A stretch of 64,000 bases of DNA, taken from positions 62,001 to 126,000 of the forward strand of contig NZ_KI392031.1 in NCBI RefSeq assembly GCF_000158475.2. Direction: 5' to 3'. Numbering within the stretch: position 1 is the first letter of the stretch; every line of letters starts with the position of its first letter. Below the pieces are notes generated by a model, which saw only the letters and a list, made by a program, of their open reading frames with translations, made no database searches and was not told the origin of the DNA. Source of the stretch: Oxalobacter paraformigenes (lineage in GTDB: Bacteria; Pseudomonadota; Gammaproteobacteria; Burkholderiales; Burkholderiaceae_D). A program made the position numbers and the translations under genes. Positions 18,618-29,163 of this stretch are shown here, piece by piece.

Positions 18618-19052
18618 TCATGCCGGGTTTGTTTCTGTTGTCGAGTGGGAATAGCGCAGTGCGTCAAGCCACTGGATGAGAGGAACGGTAGCGGGCAAGA
18701 GCGGTTCGACCCGGACAGTTCCCTGCCAGCTGAAGGATTGGCCTTCGCGGCTTTGAGGGAGTCCTTTCCATTGATGGCTGACGTAAAAGTGCAAGCGTAC
18801 ATGCGCATGGGGATAAACGTGTTCGACACAGCACCACGGCTCGGCGGCCAGAACGGTAATGCCCAGTTCTTCCATGAATTCCCGCTTCAGCGCTTCTTCG
18901 ACCGTTTCACCTGCTTCGACTTTTCCGCCCGGAAATTCCCAGTAACCTTCATAAGCCTTGCCTGCTGGTCTTTGGGCCAGCAGGACATCGCCATTGTCTT
19001 TCATCAGAATACCGACGGCAACGTCGATCGGTCCGGATTTCTTCTGGCTCAT
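18618..19052 (-). CDS. mutT: Nudix hydrolase MutT (8-oxo-dGTP diphosphatase)
   Basis: MutT removes 8-oxo-dGTP from the nucleotide pool and so prevents A:T to C:G transversions. The 144-residue protein has [19 protein letters not shown], then [13 protein letters not shown] and the complete Nudix box [20 protein letters not shown] plus ELGI at about residues 42-65. Conserved FYVSHQW follows. The start ATG overlaps the end of ruvB by four bases (stop of ruvB at 19049), so it is probably co-transcribed with ruvCAB. Confidence 0.9.
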   Translation of the reverse strand: MSQKKSGPIDVAVGILMKDNGDVLLAQRPAGKAYEGYWEFPGGKVEAGETVEEALKREFMEELGITVLAAEPWCCVEHVYPHAHVRLHFYVSHQWKGLPQSREGQSFSWQGTVRVEPLLPATVPLIQWLDALRYSHSTTETNPA

Positions 19053-20113
19053 TTTTCACGGTCGTCCCATAAATTGCCGGTGGGGTCGGAAGACGGCGCA
19101 ACAACGCCGAAATGACGGTAAGTCGCGGTTGTGGCAATGCGGCCTCTAGGGGTTCTTTGCAGATAGCCCTGCTGGATCAGGTAAGGTTCCAGCACATCTT
19201 CGATTGTATCGACTTCTTCACCGATGGCAGCCGCCAGATTGGCGATGCCTACAGGGCCGCCGCTGAATTTGAACAGAACGGCTTCCAGAAGCTTGCGGTC
19301 CATCAGATCGAAACCGACCGGATCGACATCCAGCATTTTCAGGGCTGCATCGGCCATTTCACGGGTGATTTCTCCCGTTCCCTTGACTTCGGCATAATCG
19401 CGCACCCGCCGGAGCAGGCGATTGGCGATACGCGGCGTTCCCCGGGCACGCCGGGCAATTTCCCGCGCTCCATCCTCGACAATCGGCGCTTTCAGGAGCA
19501 TGGCGCTACGGGTGACGATGCGGGTCAGATCGTCGATATCGTAGAATTCCAGCCGTGCCACCACGCCGAAACGGTCTCTTAACGGATTGGTCAGCATGCC
19601 TGCACGGGTCGTCGCTCCGATCAGGGTAAAAGGTTGCAGATCCAGCTTGACAGAACGTGCAGCCGGCCCCTCGCCGATCAGGATGTCGATCTGGTAGTCT
19701 TCCAGCGCAGGATAAAGGATTTCCTCGACAACCGGCGACATACGGTGGATTTCGTCGATGAAGAGAACGTCATTGGCTTCCAGATTGGTCAGAATGGCGG
19801 CCAGATCGCCGGGACGTTCCAGCACGGGGCCGGAAGTCTGGCGGAGGTTGACTCCCATTTCGCGGGCAATAATGTGGGCAAGCGTCGTTTTGCCGAGTCC
19901 CGGCGGCCCGAACAGCAGGGTATGATCGAGCGCTTCCTGCCGTTTTCTGGCCGCCGCGATGAAGATTTCCAGTTGTTCGCGCGTTTTGTGCTGGCCGACA
20001 TATTCGCTCAGATACTTTGGCCGCAGCGCTCTTTCGACCGCTTCCTCATTCGGTGAAGCCGGGCTGGCGTCGATGATTCTTTTTTCGCTGAAATCGTCAG
20101 TTTGAATGCTCAT
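19049..20113 (-). CDS. ruvB: Holliday junction branch migration ATPase RuvB
   Basis: RuvB is the AAA+ motor of the RuvAB complex. The 354-residue protein shows [12 protein letters not shown], Walker [13 protein letters not shown], Walker [11 protein letters not shown], sensor 1 [19 protein letters not shown] and a C-terminal winged helix ending [24 protein letters not shown] 20113 starts [13 protein letters not shown], the usual N-terminus. A GTG at 20143 overlaps the ruvA stop (GTGA) and would add ten residues. The gene follows ruvA directly. Confidence 0.97.
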   Translation of the reverse strand: MSIQTDDFSEKRIIDASPASPNEEAVERALRPKYLSEYVGQHKTREQLEIFIAAARKRQEALDHTLLFGPPGLGKTTLAHIIAREMGVNLRQTSGPVLERPGDLAAILTNLEANDVLFIDEIHRMSPVVEEILYPALEDYQIDILIGEGPAARSVKLDLQPFTLIGATTRAGMLTNPLRDRFGVVARLEFYDIDDLTRIVTRSAMLLKAPIVEDGAREIARRARGTPRIANRLLRRVRDYAEVKGTGEITREMADAALKMLDVDPVGFDLMDRKLLEAVLFKFSGGPVGIANLAAAIGEEVDTIEDVLEPYLIQQGYLQRTPRGRIATTATYRHFGVVAPSSDPTGNLWDDREK

Positions 20114-20139
20114 GTAAAATCCGTTCCCGTTTTCGAAGA

Positions 20140-20721
20140 TCACGCCTTGGACAGGGTCTTGAGCGCCATTTTAATGCCGTCCGATACATTGCAGTCGGCT
20201 GGTATCTGTTTGATTGCCGTAAGCGTTTCTTTCTCGGAATAACCCAGCGCCAAAAGCGCATTTTGTATGTCGGTCATGGAATCGTTCGATACCGCGCTTG
20301 GCGCAGCCGTCAATGAGGCGGAATCGAATTTTCCTTTCAGTTCCAGCAAGAGCCGCTCGGCTGTTTTTTTGCCGATGCCGGGGATCCGGGTCAGCCGTGT
20401 GGCGTCCTGCAAGGCGACAGCCTGAGCCATTTCAGCGACTGACAGGCCGGACAGAAGGGCCAGCGCGATTCGTGCCCCGATTCCCGTAATCCGTACCAGC
20501 TGTCTGAACAGGGTTCGCTCGTCCAGAGAGCCGAAGCCGTATAAAACATGCGCATCCTCCCGAATGGCCAGATGGGTGAAAAGCGTGACGTTTTCGCCGA
20601 CTGCCGGAAGATTGTAGAAAGTGCTCATCGGCACGTCGATTTCATAGCCGACTCCCTGGCAATCGACCAGCAGTTGGGGGGGATTTTTTTGCAGTAGTGT
20701 GCCGTGAATGCGACCGATCAT
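20140..20721 (-). CDS. ruvA: Holliday junction DNA helicase subunit RuvA
   Basis: RuvA tetramers hold the four-way junction and load RuvB. The 193 residues start [15 protein letters not shown] and include [13 protein letters not shown], two helix-hairpin-helix motifs ([15 protein letters not shown] and [19 protein letters not shown]) and a C-terminal domain with [11 protein letters not shown], which contacts RuvB. It lies between ruvC and ruvB in the usual order. Confidence 0.97.
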   Translation of the reverse strand: MIGRIHGTLLQKNPPQLLVDCQGVGYEIDVPMSTFYNLPAVGENVTLFTHLAIREDAHVLYGFGSLDERTLFRQLVRITGIGARIALALLSGLSVAEMAQAVALQDATRLTRIPGIGKKTAERLLLELKGKFDSASLTAAPSAVSNDSMTDIQNALLALGYSEKETLTAIKQIPADCNVSDGIKMALKTLSKA

Positions 20722-20753
20722 AAAGTAACCCAGACAAGTGAAAGGAAATTGTT

Positions 20754-21299
20754 TTACCGGATAAGTCTGCCACGCCGGATGCGAAAGGTGTTCTCATTGC
20801 TCAATACAGCCGCTTTTTCCAGTGCCTTGATGGCATCGAATCCATGAGCGTGGCAGATGGCGACGCCCAGGGCATCAGCTGCATCGCTTCCCGGTATGCC
20901 AGGGAGCGACAACAGCCGTTGCACCATTTCCTGAACCTGTTTTTTTTGCGCTTTGCCATGTCCGACGACGGCCTGTTTGATTTGAAGGGCCGTGAATTCG
21001 TAAACGGCCAGTTCGGAGGCAACCAGCGCACTGATGGCCGCTCCGCGCGCCTGCCCCAGAAGCAGCGTCGATTGCGGGTTGACGTTCACGAAAACCTTCT
21101 CGATCGCCGCGCAATCCGGCCGGTACTGCGTAATGATTTCATTGACTCCGTCGAAGATGGTTTTCAGTCTCAGCGGCAAACCGGCTTCGGCCGGCGTTTT
21201 GACGGTGCCGGATGCAATGTAGTGTAAGGCGTTTCCTTTTTTGTGGATAATGCCGAAACCGGTGGTTCGCAGGCCGGGGTCGATGCCGAGAATTTTCAT
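20754..21299 (-). CDS. ruvC: Crossover junction endonuclease RuvC
   Basis: RuvC resolves Holliday junctions by paired nicks. The 181-residue protein starts [16 protein letters not shown] with the first catalytic Asp at position 7. [21 protein letters not shown] carries the acidic Glu, and [11 protein letters not shown] and [15 protein letters not shown] complete the active site. The start lies 57 bases downstream of the purH stop on the same strand. Confidence 0.97.
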   Translation of the reverse strand: MKILGIDPGLRTTGFGIIHKKGNALHYIASGTVKTPAEAGLPLRLKTIFDGVNEIITQYRPDCAAIEKVFVNVNPQSTLLLGQARGAAISALVASELAVYEFTALQIKQAVVGHGKAQKKQVQEMVQRLLSLPGIPGSDAADALGVAICHAHGFDAIKALEKAAVLSNENTFRIRRGRLIR

Positions 21300-21356
21300 G
21301 GCAAAGCCTTCAGCGTGACATGTCCGGAAGGATGGCCATGAATATCCTCTTTCCTG

Positions 21357-22922
21357 TCAGTGACGGAAGTGACGGATGGACGTGAAAACCATCGCAATGC
21401 CGTGTTCGTCGGCTGCGGCGATCACTTCCGGATCGCGCACGGAACCGCCCGGCTGGATGACGGCGGTTGCGCCGGCATTGGCGACGATATCGAGGCCATC
21501 CCTGAACGGTATGAACGCATCGGAGGCGACCACCGATCCCTGGAGGGACAGCCCGGCATTGGCGGCTTTCATGGTCGCTGTCCGTGCCGCGTCAACGCGG
21601 CTCATCTGGCCCGCTCCGATACCGAGCGCCATTCCGTTTCCGCAGAAAACAATAGCGTTCGATTTGACGAACTTGACCACTTTGGAAGCAAACAGCATGT
21701 CCTGCATTTGCTGGGGGGTCGGTTGCTGTTTGGTAACGACTTTCAGATCGCTTGCAATGACATCGACAATGTCCGGAGACTGTAAAAGCAGGCCACCCCC
21801 GACCCGTTTGAGGTCGAAAGCGTTGACATTTTTGCCCAGGGCGATCTGCAAAAGACGCAGGTTTTTCTTGCGGTTGAAAATGCTTTTGGCTTCTTCGGTG
21901 AAGGAGGGCGCGATCAGGACTTCCACAAACAGTTTGGAGACTTCGTCAGAAGTGGCGCCATCCAGTTCCCGGTTGAACGCGATAATACCGCCGAAAGCCG
22001 CTTCAGGATCGGTTTGCAGTGCTTTCTGATAGGCGTCAAGCAAGTTCTTGCCGGTCGCGACGCCGCAAGGATTGGCATGCTTGATGATCACGCAGGCCGG
22101 TTCGTCGAAATTTTTGACGCACTCCCAGGCAGCGTCCGCATCGCTGATGTTGTTATAGGAGAGTTCCTTGCCCTGAAGTTGCCTGTAGCTTGCCAGCGTG
22201 CCCGGCTCGATGTTTCTTTCGCGGTAGAAAGCGGCGGACTGATGCGGATTTTCACCGTAACGCATGTCCTGCACTTTTTCGAATTGCAGGTTGAGGATTT
22301 CCGGATAGGTACGGCGGTTCTGATGCTTTTTGTCCGCTTTCAGGCTCGACATGTAATTGGCGATGGCGCCATCGTATTGGGCGGTATGGGCAAACGTTTT
22401 TTTGGAAAGCTCGAATCGGGTCTCGACAGAAAGTGTCCCGTTGCGCTTTTTCATTTCGGCGATAAGGCTCTCGTAATCGGCCGGATCGCAGACGACGGCA
22501 ACGTCTTTATAATTTTTTGCTGCGGAACGAAGCATGGCAGGACCGCCGATATCGATATTTTCAATAGCGTCGTCCAGTGTGCAGTTTTCCCTGGCAACGG
22601 TTTGCTGGAATGGATAGAGATTGACGACAACCATGTCAATGGTATCGATGCCATGTTGCCTGATCGCTTCCAGATGGGAGGGGGTATCGCGTCTTGCCAG
22701 AATGCCGCCGTGAATTTTCGGGTGCAGGGTCTTGACCCGGCCGTCCAGCATTTCCGGAAATCCCGTGTAATCGGCGACTTCGGTGACGGAGACGCCATTT
22801 TTCTGAAGCAGTTCCGCTGTTCCGCCGGTGGAAAGGATGGCAATATTCATAGCTGCCAGTTCTTTGGCGAATTCGACAATGCCTGTTTTGTCGGAGACGG
22901 ATATCAGGGCAAATTGAGTCAT
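21357..22922 (-). CDS. purH: Bifunctional AICAR transformylase / IMP cyclohydrolase PurH
   Basis: PurH performs the last two steps of IMP synthesis. The N-terminal MGS-like cyclohydrolase domain begins [20 protein letters not shown] and includes STGGTAELL and [17 protein letters not shown]. The C-terminal transformylase domain includes [25 protein letters not shown] and [11 protein letters not shown]. The 521 residues are full length. It follows fis with a 42-base gap in the minus-strand run. Confidence 0.97.
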   Translation of the reverse strand: MTQFALISVSDKTGIVEFAKELAAMNIAILSTGGTAELLQKNGVSVTEVADYTGFPEMLDGRVKTLHPKIHGGILARRDTPSHLEAIRQHGIDTIDMVVVNLYPFQQTVARENCTLDDAIENIDIGGPAMLRSAAKNYKDVAVVCDPADYESLIAEMKKRNGTLSVETRFELSKKTFAHTAQYDGAIANYMSSLKADKKHQNRRTYPEILNLQFEKVQDMRYGENPHQSAAFYRERNIEPGTLASYRQLQGKELSYNNISDADAAWECVKNFDEPACVIIKHANPCGVATGKNLLDAYQKALQTDPEAAFGGIIAFNRELDGATSDEVSKLFVEVLIAPSFTEEAKSIFNRKKNLRLLQIALGKNVNAFDLKRVGGGLLLQSPDIVDVIASDLKVVTKQQPTPQQMQDMLFASKVVKFVKSNAIVFCGNGMALGIGAGQMSRVDAARTATMKAANAGLSLQGSVVASDAFIPFRDGLDIVANAGATAVIQPGGSVRDPEVIAAADEHGIAMVFTSIRHFRH

Positions 22923-22964
22923 GATAAAAAAATCGGTAAAGAAAAAGTTGAATGAAAAGACCGG

Positions 22965-23198
22965 TTACAGGAGTTTGTGTTCGAGGAGTTTTTTTCGCAG
23001 GGTATTCCGGTTGATGCCCAGCATTTCGGCGGCATGCGACTGGTTGTTGCCGGCATGAGCCATGACCGCCATCAGGACAGGCTTCTCGACCGTATGCATA
23101 ATCATGTTATAAACGTCAGTCGGTTTCTGGCCGTCAAGATCCTTGAAGTATTCTTGCAGACTATGCAGGATAACATCCTGAATGTGCTCTTTACTCAT
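22965..23198 (-). CDS. fis: Fis-family DNA-binding protein
   Basis: Fis bends DNA and regulates rRNA and other promoters. The 77-residue protein ends with the characteristic helix-turn-helix SHAAEMLGINRNTLRKKL, preceded by an N-terminal dimerisation helix. It is shorter than the enterobacterial protein (98 residues), as is normal in betaproteobacteria. Its ATG overlaps the dusB stop in ATGA, the same dusB-fis coupling as in E. coli. Confidence 0.95.
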   Translation of the reverse strand: MSKEHIQDVILHSLQEYFKDLDGQKPTDVYNMIMHTVEKPVLMAVMAHAGNNQSHAAEMLGINRNTLRKKLLEHKLL

Positions 23199-24250
23199 GT
23201 TGCGTTTCCAATGGCAGCCGCCCCCGGCCGGCCAGTCGATCCAATCCGAATTCTAGAATGTTGATATTGTAACCGTTCGTCGCGCTCAAGTAGAGACATA
23301 AAGAAGCGATCGACTTCATTTATTTGCTTTTCACAGGTATCCGCCATGTTGGTTTTTTGCCGCAGTTTTTCGCCGTCGGGCAGATTGCCGGCATACCAGC
23401 CGATATGTTTTCTGGCGTTGCGAACACCGAGCGTTTCGCCATAAAAAGCGTAATGATCTTCCAGATGTTCACGCAGAATTTGCCATATTTCCTGAAGGGA
23501 AGGCGGAAGAAGAGGGGTACCGTACTGAAGAAAATGGCCGATTTCCCGGAATATCCAGGGCCTGCCCCGGGCGGCACGTCCTATCATGAGGGCGTCGGCT
23601 CCGGTCTTGTCGAGAACTGTTTTCGCTTTTTGCGGCGAATCGATGTCGCCATTGGCAACGACCGGGATGGAAACGAGCGATTTCACTTCGGCAATGGTAG
23701 CGTACTCCGCTTCTCCACGGTAACCGTCGGCGCGGGTGCGCCCGTGCAGGGTCAACATGGCAATCCCGGCCGATTCGGCAATTTTCGCGATTGCCGGGGC
23801 GTTGATATGGGAACGATCCCAACCGGTACGGAATTTCAGGGTTACCGGAACCGGTACTGCGTGGACGACGGCATCGAGGATCTGTCCGACCAGCGATTCA
23901 TTTTGCAGCAAGGCGGAGCCGCACCAGTTGTTGCATACTTTTTTGGCAGGGCATCCCATGTTGATGTCGATGATGTCCGCTCCCTGATCGACGTGGTAGC
24001 GGGCACTGTCTGCCATGATAGCCGGGACGGAACCGACGATCTGAATGGCATGCGGTCCGCTCTCGCCATCATGTATGATCCGTTTCCGGCTTTTTAAAGT
24101 GTCTCGCAGCAAAGGGTTGGCCGCTGCCATTTCAGATACGGCATAACCGGCGCCCAGCTTTTTGCACAGCTGGCGAAATGGCCGATCCGTAATGCCTGCC
24201 ATGGGCGCGAGAACGAGATTGTTGGGAAGGAGGTAGGGGCCGACACGCAT
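23195..24250 (-). CDS. dusB: tRNA-dihydrouridine synthase B
   Basis: DusB is a flavin enzyme that reduces uridine to dihydrouridine in the tRNA D-loop. The 351-residue protein begins MRVGPYLLPNNLVLAPMAGI, with DRPFRQLCKKLGAGY, the catalytic Cys in INMGCPAKKV, LKFRTGWDRSHINA, LHGRTRADGYRGEA, VVANGDI and MIGRAARGRPWIF. ATG 24250 was chosen because conservation begins there; a frame to 24382 would add 44 unconserved residues. One local difference, CNNWCGSALL, replaces the more common NRKLAGSALL. Confidence 0.95.
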   Translation of the reverse strand: MRVGPYLLPNNLVLAPMAGITDRPFRQLCKKLGAGYAVSEMAAANPLLRDTLKSRKRIIHDGESGPHAIQIVGSVPAIMADSARYHVDQGADIIDINMGCPAKKVCNNWCGSALLQNESLVGQILDAVVHAVPVPVTLKFRTGWDRSHINAPAIAKIAESAGIAMLTLHGRTRADGYRGEAEYATIAEVKSLVSIPVVANGDIDSPQKAKTVLDKTGADALMIGRAARGRPWIFREIGHFLQYGTPLLPPSLQEIWQILREHLEDHYAFYGETLGVRNARKHIGWYAGNLPDGEKLRQKTNMADTCEKQINEVDRFFMSLLERDERLQYQHSRIRIGSTGRPGAAAIGNAT

Positions 24251-24315
24251 GATAAATCGAACGAAAAACGCTATTCTAGCAGACAGGCTGTCTAAAAAGC
24301 AGGCAAGCCGTCCGT

Positions 24316-25005
24316 TCAGAAATGCTTGTAATAATCGACCGGGGGTTTTCGCGCTTCTTCCAGGTGGGACGCTTCTCCCCATGCCAGCAATTCAAGCCTT
24401 CCGTCGCGCCATCTGAACCGGTTGATGCTGGTATTCAAAACAGGCATTTTGCAGCGTGTACCCAGTGGAATATTCTGTGCGGCGCGGTAGGCCGTTTCAA
24501 GCACGCCGAAATGCGTGATGATCGCCACTCTTTCTCCGCAATGGCGGCTTGCCACATTCCGGATAGCCTCCAGTGCGCGATAATGGAATTGCCGGGGGCT
24601 TTCGGTTTTTCTTTCGCCATCGGGAAAAAAATGATCCGGATCGGCGGCGTACCATGCTTCGTAAGATTTTGGGTACGCTTTTTTTATTTCTTCGGCCAGC
24701 ATTCCCTCGCAAATGCCATAACAGCGTTCCCGGAGAGACTTATCGGTGTGGACAGGCAAATTGTGGCTTTTGGCAATTTCATAAGCTGTCTGATAAGCCC
24801 GTTGCAAGTCGCTTGAAAAAATAGCATCGAGCGGTTCGTGCCGCAGTATTTCAGCCAGCGTGACAGCTTGCAAACGGCCTTCCTCGTTAAGAGGGATATC
24901 GCTGTGGCCCTGCAAACGCTTGAGTTTGTTCCAGGCCGTTTGCCCATGCCGGATAATCAGTATGTCGGTCGGCTGATTCACGTTCGGATCAGAGAGTTTT
25001 TTCAA
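24316..25005 (-). CDS. Histidine phosphatase family protein (phosphoglycerate mutase-like)
   Basis: The 229-residue protein has the family signature ILIIRHGQTAWN with the phospho-accepting His at about residue 20, then LQGHSDIPLNEEG, SSDLQRAYQTA, LRERCYGICEGM and the second catalytic His in ITHFGVLE. It resembles GpmB and alpha-ribazole phosphatase-type enzymes. The substrate (sugar phosphate, nucleotide or cobalamin intermediate) cannot be decided. Its start overlaps the end of the YbhB gene by 17 bases. Confidence 0.85.
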   Translation of the reverse strand: MKKLSDPNVNQPTDILIIRHGQTAWNKLKRLQGHSDIPLNEEGRLQAVTLAEILRHEPLDAIFSSDLQRAYQTAYEIAKSHNLPVHTDKSLRERCYGICEGMLAEEIKKAYPKSYEAWYAADPDHFFPDGERKTESPRQFHYRALEAIRNVASRHCGERVAIITHFGVLETAYRAAQNIPLGTRCKMPVLNTSINRFRWRDGRLELLAWGEASHLEEARKPPVDYYKHF

Positions 25006-25624
25006 TTTCCGGATTAAGCGAGTAAACGCCGGTTATGCTGGCCTGGGCCAGGATATGGTCTTTCATGGCAGAGAGCACATCCTGTCCCGAAAAACGGCCG
25101 GACAGGGGCAGTTTTTCAATGTCCAGCGCGTAAAGTGTGAAAACGTAATGATGCGGGATGGAATCGTTCCAGGGAGGGCAGGGGCCGTCGTATCCATAGT
25201 AGTCGCCTTCCATTTCCCTGTCGCCGGCAAACCATGCCGTGTAATCGTTGATGCCCTGTCTGGAACCATGCAATGCTTCCGGGCCGTTTTTGCCTTTAGC
25301 CGTGATTCCGCTTGAATATTCTCCCTCGGAAATGGACGTGACGGTCGGGGGCAAGTCGATCAGGACCCAGTGATAAAAATCCACACGAGGCAGGTCGGCC
25401 GGAACGGTTTTGCCTTCCTGATTGACGTCATCGCCTTTGGAGGGGACATCGTAATCGTGGCAGATCAACACCAGGGAACGGGTGTTTCCCGGCAGGTCGC
25501 TCCAGGCAAGGTGCGGATTTCTGTTGTCCGACATGGCGGCATGCGTTGCGGCGTCAATTTTACAAAAAGCAAATGGCGTCGGGATTTTGGCCCCATCCTT
25601 AAAAGAATCGCTCCAGATTTTCAT
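24989..25624 (-). CDS. YbhB/YbcL-family Raf kinase inhibitor-like protein
   Basis: A 211-residue phosphatidylethanolamine-binding-protein fold: NPHLAWSDLPGNTRSLVLIC, the ligand-site stretch VDFYHWVLIDLPP, GYDGPCPPWNDSIPHHYVFT and LYALD. The bacterial cellular role is poorly defined. ATG 25624 follows AGGAG at a good spacing; a longer frame to 25759 has no such site. No signal peptide is visible from this start, so it is likely cytoplasmic. Confidence 0.85.
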   Translation of the reverse strand: MKIWSDSFKDGAKIPTPFAFCKIDAATHAAMSDNRNPHLAWSDLPGNTRSLVLICHDYDVPSKGDDVNQEGKTVPADLPRVDFYHWVLIDLPPTVTSISEGEYSSGITAKGKNGPEALHGSRQGINDYTAWFAGDREMEGDYYGYDGPCPPWNDSIPHHYVFTLYALDIEKLPLSGRFSGQDVLSAMKDHILAQASITGVYSLNPEIEKTL

Positions 25625-25697
25625 GATGGCTCCTGAAAGAGTAAGGGAAATAACACGCTTATTTTGCCAGATATGCGGGGATTTAACACGTCTGCCG

Positions 25698-26165
25698 TTA
25701 TTTCTGATGAGGTTGATGTTTTTTGGGAGAGGTATCCAGCCAGAAAGTGACTGGCCCATCGTTAACCAGCGATACCTGCATATCGGCCCCGAACTGCCCG
25801 GTCTGGACGCCGGGGTGTTTCATTGCCGCCTTGTTTACGAAGTAGCTGAACAGTTTCCTGCCGACATCGGGAGGCGCGGCGGGCGTAAAAGAAGGACGCG
25901 TTCCGGATCGGGTATCGGCAGCCAGCGTGAATTGCGGAACGATGAGAAGTTCTCCGTCAATAGCGGTGACAGACAGGTTCATTTTGCCGCTGGCATCCGG
26001 AAAAATACGGTAATTCAAAATCCGTTCCAGTAACAGATCGGCTTCCTTTTCGGTATCGTTCCGTTCTGCACACAGGAATACAAGCAGTCCTTTTCCGATA
26101 CGGCCCGTTTCTTTTCCTGCAATGGAAACACTGGCCTGTCTGACGCGTTGCAAAAGAGAAATCAT
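25698..26165 (-). CDS. dtd: D-aminoacyl-tRNA deacylase
   Basis: Dtd hydrolyses D-aminoacyl-tRNAs and mischarged glycyl-tRNA(Ala). The 155 residues start [17 protein letters not shown] and contain [20 protein letters not shown], the active-site stretch [36 protein letters not shown] with the conserved NxGPVT motif. The family more often has SQFTL, so the Ser-to-Pro change is minor but visible. AAGGAAAG precedes the ATG. It begins the long minus-strand run. Confidence 0.93.
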   Translation of the reverse strand: MISLLQRVRQASVSIAGKETGRIGKGLLVFLCAERNDTEKEADLLLERILNYRIFPDASGKMNLSVTAIDGELLIVPQFTLAADTRSGTRPSFTPAAPPDVGRKLFSYFVNKAAMKHPGVQTGQFGADMQVSLVNDGPVTFWLDTSPKKHQPHQK

Positions 26166-26490
26166 CGGTCTTTCCTTGAAGAGACATGTCCGGTAACGGG
26201 GAAGCGTTTATTTTATAGGAGCCTGGGGAAAAATGGCTCTGTTGCGGCGTATTCTTTCAATGGGATTATTTCCTGAAAGAAAGTATAATAGAAAGCCTGA
26301 TCGGACTGAAAGCAAGACTGGTCAATGAAGTAAACAGGATTCAACTGTTTTGCAGCAGATCAGGGCAGGATACGGTCGGGAAGAGCCTGCCCTGCAGAGG
26401 GGCGTGTTTGTGCGACGGGTTTATTCCTGAAACGGATGCGTCTGTGTGGGAGTCGCGTTCGATGTCACAAGCGGTTCGCCGATAAACTTA
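26166..26490. other. Divergent intergenic region between dtd and the hybrid kinase
   Basis: No gene is visible. A TATAAT at 26284-26289 faces the kinase gene, but no convincing -35 lies 16-18 bases upstream, so the promoter may need an activator or may lie elsewhere. If used, the kinase mRNA would have a leader of about 200 bases. Confidence 0.3.
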
Positions 26491-29163
26491 ATGACTCATT
26501 TAATGAAAAGTCGATTTACATCGCTTTTTCGATCCCGGTATGGCTTGTTTGCCGTAGCCATCGCCCTGTTATTCGCGCTCATCTATTCGTCGGTATCGAT
26601 TTACAGTGCGCTGAAGATGAATGCCAATCTTGAAGTGTTAAACAGGCGTTCCTATCTTGTCGTTTCCCATCTTCAGGAAATCCGGAAAGAGCTGACGGAA
26701 ATGGAAGTGTATGTCGGCCGGCTCACGGACGATAATACGAAAAGCAACCGCAGACTGGTCGATAAGGTTATCGATTCTTCAAAGAGCACGATCGGGAAAA
26801 GTCTGGAATATGTATATGCCCACTATCTTGGGGCAAGAAAGGATATTGCCGGAATTGATGCAGCCCTGAAAAAGCTGTATGAAGAACAGGACAAGGTATT
26901 GCAGCTGGCCTTGAAGAAAAAAGAGGGACTGGGCGCGCTTATTTATGGCGACTTTGCCGTCTATTATGAAAAAGTGGACGACAAAATACTGAAAGCGATC
27001 GACCTGACAGGCCAGAAAAGAACGAAGGTCGCTGAAGATTCCATGTTTATGGTGGCCTTCAATGTTACGGTTTCAGTGGTTCTGTCGGTGCTGATGGTCA
27101 TTCTGGTTTTTCTTGTCCAGCGTATGGCTTACCGGCGTATTCAGGAACGGCGCTTTCATGACGATGTTTTGCAGATTATTTCGGATAATGCAGGCCACGT
27201 TTTTCTTTTGTATAACTTTTACACGGGAGAAATGGAATATGTTTCTCCCAATGCCTTTGGCGTGCTTGGCATTCAGCGAAGTGTCCTGAAAAGGTATCCC
27301 CTGTTGTTTGTTGACCGGTGCAGTCCGGATCGTGCTGCCGAGATAGGCAAGTGGTTTAACGGCGTCGATGTTTTGAAACACCCTGTTTTTCATGAGGTCC
27401 AGTTCACCAATCCGGAAACCGGCAGCAAGCGATGGATTTCGATCAGTATTTACCCTGTCAGGGAAAAAGACAACAGCCAGTTGCGGTGCATTTTTTCGAT
27501 TACCGATCTTTCCGATATAAAACAGGCGCAGCAGGTGCTAAAGGACGCTCTTTTCAACGCGGAGAAAGCAAATGAAGCGAAAAGTTCGTTCCTTTCACGC
27601 ATGAGCCACGAAATCAGAACGCCGATGAATGCCATTATCGGTATGACAACGATTGCGGCAACAGTCATGAACGACCGGGCAAAGCTGGAAAACTGTCTCT
27701 CGAAAATCGCTTTGTCTTCCCGCCACTTGTTGATGCTGATTAACGATGTGCTGGATGTGTCGAAAATCGAAAGCGGAAAAATGACGGTTACGAAAGACCC
27801 TTTCGAACTGGGCGAGCTGATGCAAAACATCGGGTCGATCATTTATTCGCAGGCAATAACGAAGAAACAGCATTTTGAAATCGTGACCAATGTCCGGCAT
27901 GAGACCCTGCGGGGGGATATTCTGCGTCTCAACCAGATTCTGATCAATATATTGTCCAATGCGGTGAAGTTCACACCGGAAAATGGCAGGGTCCGTTTGC
28001 AGGTCGAGGAGATTGCCAAACGGCATACCGATCAGATATGGTTGCGTTTTACCATTTCCGATAGCGGTCGGGGGATGAGTCCCGAATTTCTCAACAGGCT
28101 TTTCATGCCATTTGAGCAGGAAAATGACGGGTCGGGCAAACTGGTTGAAGGAACCGGGCTTGGCATGCCCATCACGAAGAATCTGGTGACATTGATGAAC
28201 GGGACCATAAATGTCGAAAGCGTGCCGGGAAAAGGAACGGTTTTTACGGTCGAAATCGGTTTCGATAATGCAGGAGACGGAAAAGAGAAACGTTCGGGAG
28301 TGCTGGAAGAACTCAAGATACTGGTCGTGGACGACGATGCCGATACCTGTGAACATACCACGATTATTCTGGACAGAATGGGCATGAAGGCCGAATGGGT
28401 GCTCTCGGGACAGGAGGCCGTACAAAAAGTGGTGGGCACACACAGACGGCATGACGGTTACGATGTCGTTTTTGTTGACTGGAAGATGCCTGAAATGGAC
28501 GGGATAGAAACCACGCGCAGGATAAGGCAGGAAGTCGGTTCCGAAGCGCTGATTATCATTATTTCCGCCTACGACTGGTCAGACATTGAAAAGGAAGCGC
28601 GTCTGGCCGGGGCAAACGCTTTCATATCCAAGCCCATGCTCCAGTCGAACATGTATCAGACCCTGGTCTCTGTAACCCGAGAAACGGGCAGAAGAGGTTT
28701 TTCATGTGATGTACCGAAAAATCCGGTCGCCAGTCTCTTGCCTTTTGGAAATAATAGCGGTCTGTCGGGAAAACATGTTCTTGTCGCCGAAGATAACGGC
28801 CTGAATCAGGAAATTGTGGAAGAATTGTTGAAGACTGTGGGGATATCCGTCGATATTGCCCGGAACGGAAATGAGGCGGTGAACAAGTTTGCAAGTTCTT
28901 CTCCGGGAACTTATGATCTTGTTTTAATGGATATACAGATGCCTTATCTGGACGGTTACGAAGCGACCAGAGCGATTCGCGCCTTGTCTCATCCGGATGC
29001 GAAGAGAGTGCCTGTTGTCGCCATGACGGCCAACGTTTTTGCCGACGATGTCGCAAAGGCAAGGGCCGCAGGAATGAACGCGCACCTTGGCAAACCTGTG
29101 GATATGAAGTTGTTGTACCAAATGATCTGTGAACAGTTGGAAAAATCCGAAAATGAATCTTGA
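26491..29163 (+). CDS. Membrane hybrid sensor histidine kinase (PAS-HisKA-HATPase-REC-REC)
   Basis: Numbering from ATG 26491 (890 residues). Transmembrane helices at about 18-40 and 188-211 flank a helical periplasmic sensor of about 145 residues. A PAS domain follows at about 224-345. The HisKA box is LSRMSHEIRTPMNAIIG with His373. The ATPase domain has NQILINILSNAVKF, SDSGRGMS and GTGLGMPI. Two receiver domains follow: REC1 (from about 610, FVDWKMPEMDG, Asp663) and REC2 (from about 761, LMDIQMPYLDG, Asp814). Both have their acidic pockets. The Hpt module is encoded separately by the next gene, which overlaps by 11 bases. The ligand is unknown. Start choice is uncertain (GTG 26446, ATG 26491 or ATG 26503); none has a strong ribosome-binding site. 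Confidence 0.92.
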   Translation: MTHLMKSRFTSLFRSRYGLFAVAIALLFALIYSSVSIYSALKMNANLEVLNRRSYLVVSHLQEIRKELTEMEVYVGRLTDDNTKSNRRLVDKVIDSSKSTIGKSLEYVYAHYLGARKDIAGIDAALKKLYEEQDKVLQLALKKKEGLGALIYGDFAVYYEKVDDKILKAIDLTGQKRTKVAEDSMFMVAFNVTVSVVLSVLMVILVFLVQRMAYRRIQERRFHDDVLQIISDNAGHVFLLYNFYTGEMEYVSPNAFGVLGIQRSVLKRYPLLFVDRCSPDRAAEIGKWFNGVDVLKHPVFHEVQFTNPETGSKRWISISIYPVREKDNSQLRCIFSITDLSDIKQAQQVLKDALFNAEKANEAKSSFLSRMSHEIRTPMNAIIGMTTIAATVMNDRAKLENCLSKIALSSRHLLMLINDVLDVSKIESGKMTVTKDPFELGELMQNIGSIIYSQAITKKQHFEIVTNVRHETLRGDILRLNQILINILSNAVKFTPENGRVRLQVEEIAKRHTDQIWLRFTISDSGRGMSPEFLNRLFMPFEQENDGSGKLVEGTGLGMPITKNLVTLMNGTINVESVPGKGTVFTVEIGFDNAGDGKEKRSGVLEELKILVVDDDADTCEHTTIILDRMGMKAEWVLSGQEAVQKVVGTHRRHDGYDVVFVDWKMPEMDGIETTRRIRQEVGSEALIIIISAYDWSDIEKEARLAGANAFISKPMLQSNMYQTLVSVTRETGRRGFSCDVPKNPVASLLPFGNNSGLSGKHVLVAEDNGLNQEIVEELLKTVGISVDIARNGNEAVNKFASSSPGTYDLVLMDIQMPYLDGYEATRAIRALSHPDAKRVPVVAMTANVFADDVAKARAAGMNAHLGKPVDMKLLYQMICEQLEKSENES